DNA from: an uncultured Labedella sp.
GTDB lineage: Bacteria > Actinomycetota > Actinomycetes > Actinomycetales > Microbacteriaceae
Length of the DNA: 11,279 bases
NCBI GenBank assembly: GCA_934636065.1
Contig: CAKTZW010000029.1
Location: forward strand, 1-11,279
Reading direction: 5' to 3'
Shown: one piece after another, positions 7,202 to 11,279 of the stretch
Position numbering within the stretch: position 1 is the stretch's first letter
How the letters are laid out: every line of letters starts with the position of its first letter
Notes under the pieces: model-generated
What the model was told of the DNA's origin: nothing
The model's input: only the letters and a program-made list of their open reading frames with translations
The model's database searches: none
Position numbers and translations under genes: made by a program

Positions 7202-10200
7202 TCAAGGAATCGAGATCACACGGTATTTGCTAAGTGACACAGTGGCCACGGAACCGGAACTCGATACATAGAGTCCAAGCCCGACGGAACCGGCGGCTTG
7301 GAGCCCGACGGTCGAGTCCCTGGTGGTCAACTGCCAGGAAAGGGGCTCCGTTCCCGTGGTCCATGCCTTCGCCGCCATGGTGGTCACACCGATTCCCGAC
7401 ACTTGGAGGCGCATGTTGACTACGTCACCCGTCTTATAAAGAACTCCGGTGAGGTTGACGGTCGACAGTACCGTTCCGCCCCGTAGGACTTGAAGCTGCA
7501 GCACTCCGTTCGCCTGCACCCATACTCGCGACAGGTACGACTCCGAGCCGACCTGGCGCCCGGTTAGGGAAACGTACTGGCCGCCACCGCTCGGTGGTGC
7601 ATCGAGTCGGAACGACACGCTCGAGTCAGTGCGAGAGGAATTGACCGCCGGCAGCGTCCCTGAGCGCGCCTCCCCGGCAGCATTCCGGATTCGGCCCGAC
7701 GAATCGGCTGTCGAGAAACCGGAACGCGACCCGGTCAGTTTCCACGCCCCACCGGTTGTCGCAGCACCCCATCCGTCCACCGTCGTCCGATTGAAGCGGT
7801 CGTCCGCCAACGTTTCGGCACCCGCATCCACCACCACTTGCCGCGTCGTCGACGCTGTGCCGCCGCGATCATCTGTCACGGTGAGCTGGACGGTGTACGT
7901 GCCCGCTATCGAATAGTGGTGTGAGGTCGTTGTACCCATTCCCGAGGATCCGTCGCCGAACGACCAGGCGTACGAGACGATCTTTCCATCGGAATCACGC
8001 GACTCCGCCCCGTTGAGCGACACGTCGAGGCCCTGCACGGCGGCTGTAAACGAGGCGGACGGGCCGGCATTCGGCTTGACGGTGCGGGTGACCTCGTGGT
8101 GTTCGCGAATCTCCGCGGCGGACAGACGACGATCGAAGAGCGCGACGTTGTCCACCGCTCCCGTGTACATCGACGACGTCGCTGTACCTAGCCCTCCCAC
8201 GTGCCAAAACCCACCGGAGGGGTAGCTGTAGCCAGTTGTCACGGCAGCGTTGGAGGCCACGAGCTCTCCGTCGACGTAGAGCTCCATCCCCTCCGGGCTC
8301 AGCGACGACGTCACCGAGTGCCACGACCCGTCGTTGTAGCTGCGCTCCGAGCGTATGATCTGACCTGCAGAGCCGTCGAATACATAGAAGCTGACCCGAC
8401 CGTCCGGCTCGACTTGGACGATTCGATCGCGCGCATTGCTCGGCGATGGAGTGCGAGAGTCAGCGAATCCGACGATTTGTCCCCCGTTCGTCGACGTCGT
8501 CGAGAATGACGACTCCAACGAGAACACCTGAGGAGCGCTCCCCGACCGATTTGACGCTAGAAATGAGCCGTCTGTGAAGTTGACGGCCTTCGATGACGTG
8601 GAGGGCTCCGGACCGGCGATGCGGACCGTCGGGAGAGTCGTCATGTAGTCGTTGTCGAACGCCCAGTCATGCGCGATGTCGCCCGGTTCGTTCATCGGCC
8701 AGTACGACACCGGCTGATCCCCAAGAACCGTGCGGTCATGGTCGGTCAAATAACCAGGCCCCCATGTCGAGGAGTCGGGCGCGGTGTAAGCGACGGGATC
8801 GCCCCACGTCACATTGCCATGCGGGTCCACCGTGCGGATTCTGTACGAATATGTCTTACCCGGGGTGAGGTAACCGTCAACGAATGAGACTCCCTTCCGG
8901 TGCCAGAAGCGGGATAGGACGGTGGTCTCGAAGACCGGCGTCATCGTATTGCCGTCCCGGATGACCTGGTACGTGAGCCAGGCGTCGTCTCGGTCGTAGT
9001 TGGTCGCCCACTGCACCTTTGCATATGTGCCGCCCCAGCTGTATGTGCGCGGCTTCATATCGGCATTCCGCAGCTGCGGACCATCCGCGTTGGGAGCTAC
9101 CGATCGCGGCGCGAAACGCACGAGGCCCTGTTGGGGAGTGCCGTTGACTCTTGTGAATTCCCCGGCGTAGAGAACAAAGCCCTTTGCGACGGTCACGTCG
9201 AAAGCGGCTTGCGTCATGCCTGTGAATGAGCCTGCCGCGAGGTCGGGGTACCAATCGAGGAGGGTCGGAGCCGGTTGGCCGGCGAAGTCGCCGTACGGAC
9301 CCCCCGAGTTCCACGGAGCGAGGCGGCGATCGGCCGAATTCGAGAACGCGAGGGCACGGTGATGGATGTCGGACGTAATGCTGGTCGAACCTTCAGGGAA
9401 CCCGCCGACGCCACCGCAGTAGTGGGCATGACTGGCGGTGTAAACGACGCCCTCCGTCGCGGCGATCGAGTAGCTGTCGCCATGACAATCGGTCATCCAC
9501 TCGATCGAACCATCTGCCCAACTGGCGCGGAACGTCCCCTCGAAGTTACCTTCTGTCACGCTGAAGAGGAAGGCGGCACCGTACAGCGACTCACCATCCG
9601 ACGACAACGAGTAGATGCCGGAGTTCTCGCCGCCGTTGCGGATCGTCTCGTTCGCTTTCCAGGGGAGTGAGCGGCCATCGTCAGCGCGCACCGCCCCCAT
9701 GGATCGTCCCGGATTCCCAGAGCCGTTGAGGGTGGTGAATCGCCCCCCAATGACGATCTTGCTTCCGTCGGGTGAGGCTACGAGCGCATTCACCGTGCCT
9801 GACTGAGCAAGAGGCGCCCATTGTGTGAGCGATCCATTGGATGATGAGAACGCGGCGAGGCCTGAGCGGTCGGTCTTCTGCGCCGATGTGAACGCTCCTC
9901 CCACATACACCGTCGTGTCGGTGACGGTGATCGCCCAAACGCTCGCGTTAAGGACCGGCGCGAAGCTCGCGATCAGTTTCCCGGTTGCGCTGTCGAACGC
10001 AGCGAGCCTGTACCGGGTAGAGCCGGCCGCGGAAGTGAATGCGCCCCCCACATAGAGTCGCTTCCCGTCCGGAGAAACAGACAACGCCCGAACGGATGCA
10101 TTGAACCCTGGTGCGTAATCGAGCAGCACTCCAGTGTTCAAGTCATACGCGAGAAAGTTGCTGCGCGGGACCGTCTGCGTTCCGGGTGCCGCTCCGGCTG

Positions 10201-10492
10201 GGCGGGCCGTTGTGAACGACCCACCTACATACACGGTGTCGCCGATGACGGCTTGATCCCAGACGACGCCGTCGATTTGAGGGGCCGGAAGCGGGTCACT
10301 TGACACGCTTTCTCGACCAGGTGCCTCGGCCGGGACTTGACCGGTGACCGCAGCGCCCGCTGGATCAGACGCTCCGTTGAGGCTCGAGATCACTAGCCCC
10401 GCGGCCGCAATGATGGTCAAGAAGAGGTTCAGCCGACGAGATCGACGCGCACGCGACGATGACTGTCTCGACGGCACGATTGTCGTGCCCAT
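7202..10492 (-). CDS. Secreted multidomain protein: beta-propeller, FN3-like, LamG, PKD and lectin-like C-terminal domain
   Basis: This is a predicted 1096-residue exported protein, probably a surface or extracellular binding protein; no catalytic role can be assigned. A basic N-terminus (RARRSRR) and a hydrophobic signal at about residues 21-48 direct export. Residues about 60-475 form a beta-propeller marked by repeated blade strands (VYVGGSFTT, LYVGGAFTS, VYVGGAFTS, IVIGGRFTT, VLYAGEFTR). Blade 5-6 carries a DCHGDS (335-340) and SHAHYC (354-359) pair. Residues 480-581 look like a fibronectin type III domain (YSYRIRTVDPHGN). Residues about 595-805 are a LamG/concanavalin-like domain (VSYWPMNE, GSWHSV, ELYVDGELV, VDNVALFDRRLS). 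Residues 818-899 are a PKD domain (YAWSFGDGSS, TYTVQLTVTDDRGG). Residues about 902-1096 are a beta-rich module beginning DRFNRT. There is no LPxTG-like signal or C-terminal helix. The ATG at 10492 has a weak purine-rich element (AAGAGA) 4 bases upstream. A hairpin follows the stop. Confidence 0.92.
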   Translation of the reverse strand: MGTTIVPSRQSSSRARRSRRLNLFLTIIAAAGLVISSLNGASDPAGAAVTGQVPAEAPGRESVSSDPLPAPQIDGVVWDQAVIGDTVYVGGSFTTARPAGAAPGTQTVPRSNFLAYDLNTGVLLDYAPGFNASVRALSVSPDGKRLYVGGAFTSAAGSTRYRLAAFDSATGKLIASFAPVLNASVWAITVTDTTVYVGGAFTSAQKTDRSGLAAFSSSNGSLTQWAPLAQSGTVNALVASPDGSKIVIGGRFTTLNGSGNPGRSMGAVRADDGRSLPWKANETIRNGGENSGIYSLSSDGESLYGAAFLFSVTEGNFEGTFRASWADGSIEWMTDCHGDSYSIAATEGVVYTASHAHYCGGVGGFPEGSTSITSDIHHRALAFSNSADRRLAPWNSGGPYGDFAGQPAPTLLDWYPDLAAGSFTGMTQAAFDVTVAKGFVLYAGEFTRVNGTPQQGLVRFAPRSVAPNADGPQLRNADMKPRTYSWGGTYAKVQWATNYDRDDAWLTYQVIRDGNTMTPVFETTVLSRFWHRKGVSFVDGYLTPGKTYSYRIRTVDPHGNVTWGDPVAYTAPDSSTWGPGYLTDHDRTVLGDQPVSYWPMNEPGDIAHDWAFDNDYMTTLPTVRIAGPEPSTSSKAVNFTDGSFLASNRSGSAPQVFSLESSFSTTSTNGGQIVGFADSRTPSPSNARDRIVQVEPDGRVSFYVFDGSAGQIIRSERSYNDGSWHSVTSSLSPEGMELYVDGELVASNAAVTTGYSYPSGGFWHVGGLGTATSSMYTGAVDNVALFDRRLSAAEIREHHEVTRTVKPNAGPSASFTAAVQGLDVSLNGAESRDSDGKIVSYAWSFGDGSSGMGTTTSHHYSIAGTYTVQLTVTDDRGGTASTTRQVVVDAGAETLADDRFNRTTVDGWGAATTGGAWKLTGSRSGFSTADSSGRIRNAAGEARSGTLPAVNSSRTDSSVSFRLDAPPSGGGQYVSLTGRQVGSESYLSRVWVQANGVLQLQVLRGGTVLSTVNLTGVLYKTGDVVNMRLQVSGIGVTTMAAKAWTTGTEPLSWQLTTRDSTVGLQAAGSVGLGLYVSSSGSVATVSLSKYRVISIP
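7205..7789 (-). other. C-terminal DRFNRT-type beta-rich module of the secreted protein
   Basis: These are the last 195 or so residues. Alternating hydrophobic/polar strands with many Ser, Thr and Gly and no Cys suggest a jelly-roll or concanavalin-like sandwich. It follows the PKD domain directly. I believe similar modules end other large actinobacterial secreted proteins, but I cannot name a Pfam family with certainty. A role in binding cell-envelope glycan, in place of a covalent anchor, is inference. Confidence 0.5.
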
Positions 10493-10533
10493 GATTTCTC
10501 TTATTCTCTGCTCGAAGATTCGGGTTCGAACAG

Positions 10534-10575
10534 TCCCCCCAGCGATCTGGAAATCACGATTCCCCCCGCGATTTC
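10534..10575 (-). repeat. Direct repeat ATCGCnGGGGGGA with embedded inverted repeat in the leader of the secreted gene
   Basis: On the minus strand ATCGCGGGGGGA-type and ATCGCTGGGGGGA-type copies lie at 10561-10572 and 10534-10546. They differ by one inserted T, and their starts are 26-27 bases apart. A 7-bp inverted repeat, GGAAATC (10549-10555) and GATTTCC (10570-10576), overlaps them. The block lies at or just after the predicted transcription start, a usual place for repressor sites. Binding is not shown by sequence alone. Confidence 0.4.
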
Positions 10576-10582
10576 CTCAAGG

Positions 10583-10612
10583 AGTATGACACTTGCTCAC
10601 GTTTCTGAACAA
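10583..10612 (-). promoter_or_regulatory. Candidate promoter of the secreted propeller gene
   Basis: On the minus strand TTGTTC (10607-10612) and CATACT (10583-10588) are separated by 18 bases, a fair match to a housekeeping-sigma -35/-10 pair. Transcription would begin near 10576, giving a leader of about 84 bases. It is the best-scoring pair I see by eye in this intergenic region. Confidence 0.4.
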
Positions 10613-10620
10613 TGCTGCGC

Positions 10621-10659
10621 GACACCCCCGATCTCGGGACACGTAGAGAGGGGGGTGTC
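10621..10659. repeat. Nine-bp inverted repeat GACACCCCC / GGGGGTGTC
   Basis: Perfect arms at 10621-10629 and 10651-10659 flank 21 bases, within which TCTC (10632-10635) and GAGA (10646-10649) can pair further. It sits between the divergent genes, centred about 64 bases upstream of the predicted start of the propeller transcript, and no coding frame crosses it convincingly. It could be an operator for a dimeric regulator or part of an RNA hairpin; I favour the operator. Confidence 0.5.
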
Positions 10660-10772
10660 AAGCGTAGAGGTCATCGCCTCGTGCGGGAGCCAGCCGCACG
10701 ACCGTCCGCTGAACGACTTCTGCTGATGCCCACCCTGTGGAGAACTCTGGCCATTGGCCCGTCAGGGCGACA

Positions 10773-10787
10773 TACGCTATGGCGATG
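10773..10787 (+). promoter_or_regulatory. Possible leaderless promoter of the HTH gene
   Basis: TACGCT (10773-10778) fits the actinobacterial -10 pattern TANNNT. It ends 6 bases before the ATG at 10785, so the start codon itself could be the first transcribed base. No good -35 box is visible and no Shine-Dalgarno lies at normal distance (the AGGGCG near 10764-10769 is too far from 10785). Leaderless mRNAs are common in actinobacteria. Confidence 0.4.
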
Positions 10788-11048
10788 AGCACTGCTGACG
10801 CCCCCGATTACCGCATCGTGGCGGGAGCTGTTCGAGCAGAACTCGCCCGCCGCCGGATCCCCCGAAGTGCCGCCGTCGCGGCGCTCCAGTCGGCCGGTAT
10901 CGAGCTCGGTCGCACCGCTGCCTACGAACGCATCGCTGGACTCGTTCCCTTCACCTGGGCCCAATTAGAGGCGCTGTCGTCGTCCCTCGCCATCCCGATT
11001 GAGATTCTCACGGGCACGCGTGCCCCCGACCTGGCTGCGGTCGGCTAG
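10785..11048 (+). CDS. Small XRE-like helix-turn-helix DNA-binding protein
   Basis: The product is 87 residues (89 if the ATG at 10779 is used; the frame is open back to a GTG at 10737). Almost the whole chain fits one helical DNA-binding domain: helix 1 about 12-24 (VAGAVRAELARRR), helix 2 about 27-37 (RSAAVAALQSAG), a recognition-type segment 40-52 (ELGRTAAYERIAG), then WAQLEALSSSLAIPIEIL, which matches the closing helices of XRE/Cro-like proteins. Third codon positions are mostly G or C, so the frame is real. ATG 10785 is chosen because a TACGCT box lies just upstream and the extra residues of longer versions add nothing conserved. The gene is divergent from the secreted propeller gene and converges on rplA. 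A role as transcription regulator is from the fold; the target is unknown. Confidence 0.75.
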   Translation: MSTADAPDYRIVAGAVRAELARRRIPRSAAVAALQSAGIELGRTAAYERIAGLVPFTWAQLEALSSSLAIPIEILTGTRAPDLAAVG

Positions 11049-11089
11049 CGGACCGCACCTATCGCCCGATGTCGAATTTTCCACAATGA

Positions 11090-11121
11090 CGAAGGGCCCC
11101 GCCTACTGGCGGGGCCCTTCG
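11090..11121. terminator. Bidirectional hairpin terminator between the HTH gene and rplA
   Basis: A perfect 14-bp stem (arms 11090-11103 and 11108-11121, CGAAGGGCCCCGCC and its complement) closes a TACT loop. It is 41 bases past the HTH stop codon and 20 bases past the rplA stop on the other strand, so it can serve both converging transcripts. No strong U-run follows on either side. Confidence 0.85.
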
Positions 11122-11141
11122 CGGGTGTTGCTACGCGCTGA

Positions 11142-11279
11142 TCAGAGCGCGTTGACGTCGAGCGGGATGCCCGGGCCGAAGGTCGTCGAGACGGCGCCCT
11201 TCTGGATGTAGCGGCCCTTCGCACTGGACGGCTTGAGGCGCTGGACCTCGTCGAGCGCCGCTGCGAGGTTCTGCTCGAG
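11142..11279 (-). CDS. rplA: Ribosomal protein L1, C-terminal 45 residues (5' part outside window)
   Basis: The last 45 codons before TGA (11142-11144) end in [20 protein letters not shown] and then IPLDVNAL. The SSAKG-RY-STT-GPGIP series is the signature of the bacterial L1 C-terminus (domain I), preceded by the LLxAL-type helix, here [15 protein letters not shown]1 binds 23S rRNA at the mobile L1 stalk, helps release the E-site tRNA, and in many bacteria represses its own mRNA. The gene runs off the right edge; rplK is expected upstream of it, beyond the window. A hairpin follows the stop codon, so this is the 3' end of the ribosomal transcript. Confidence 0.97.
   Translation of the reverse strand, partial: LEQNLAAALDEVQRLKPSSAKGRYIQKGAVSTTFGPGIPLDVNAL

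Larger units (their letters stand above)
10493..10784. other. Divergent intergenic region (292 bases), no gene seen
   Basis: The region lies between the start of the secreted propeller gene (minus) and the start of the HTH gene (plus). No frame shows convincing codon bias. It holds a candidate promoter for the minus-strand gene, two copies of a G-tract motif in its predicted leader, a 7-bp inverted repeat, a 9-bp inverted repeat and a -10-like box for the HTH gene, each listed separately. Confidence 0.7.

Noticed and set aside
6197..7237. A 346-residue plus-strand frame crossing the start of the giant gene and the intergenic hairpin
   Set aside because: Arg/His-rich shadow that runs through a well-supported signal peptide, ribosome binding site and terminator on the other strand.
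10516..10531. LexA-like site: GTTCGAAC with a nearby CTCGAA in the leader of the propeller gene
   Set aside because: The actinobacterial SOS box needs TCGAAC-N4-GTTCGA. The second half-site and spacing do not fit.
1..11279. Defence, toxin-antitoxin or phage system
   Set aside because: Apart from one HTH protein there is no nuclease, helicase, methylase, integrase or toxin-like sequence. The content is surface proteins, a membrane protein and rplA.

Overview
The window is high-GC DNA with strong G/C bias at third codon positions. A complete ribosomal protein L1 C-terminus at the right edge, a sortase-E-type LAITG cell-wall sorting signal and frequent GTG starts point to a high-GC Gram-positive bacterium (Actinobacteria). 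Microbacteriaceae, and Microbacterium in particular, is my best guess from the type of surface protein. That guess is inference; no taxonomic marker here fixes the genus.

Layout, left to right: (1) 1-529, minus strand: the 5' part of a GTG-started four-helix membrane protein running off the left edge. (2) 640-671: a strong 14-bp hairpin. (3) 683-6991, minus: a 2102-residue secreted, wall-anchored protein with a signal peptide, a roughly 530-residue N-terminal region, three diverged DUF11-like domains, seven tandem ~150-residue modules, an LAITG motif, a membrane helix and an RRR tail. (4) 7148-7186: a 17-bp hairpin ending the next transcript. (5) 7202-10492, minus: a 1096-residue secreted multidomain protein (beta-propeller, fibronectin-III-like, LamG, PKD, lectin-like C-terminus). 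(6) 10493-10784: a divergent intergenic region with promoter-like elements, repeated G-tracts and an inverted repeat. (7) 10785-11048, plus: a small XRE-like helix-turn-helix protein, possibly translated from a leaderless mRNA. (8) 11090-11121: a 14-bp hairpin shared by converging transcripts. (9) 11142-11279, minus: the 3' end of rplA.

The two large genes form a cell-surface cassette next to the end of the ribosomal rplA operon. One product is probably covalently fixed to peptidoglycan as a long stalk. The other is exported without a visible wall anchor and carries carbohydrate- or protein-binding folds. A hairpin between them suggests separate transcripts. The small HTH gene is divergent from the propeller gene and may regulate it, but that is inference.

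I see no CRISPR array, insertion sequence, tRNA, rRNA, toxin-antitoxin pair or recognisable defence system. The most notable biology is the modular architecture of the giant wall protein: each tandem module keeps a Lys/Asp/Asn set and a Cys pair, which would fit domains locked by both an isopeptide and a disulfide bond.
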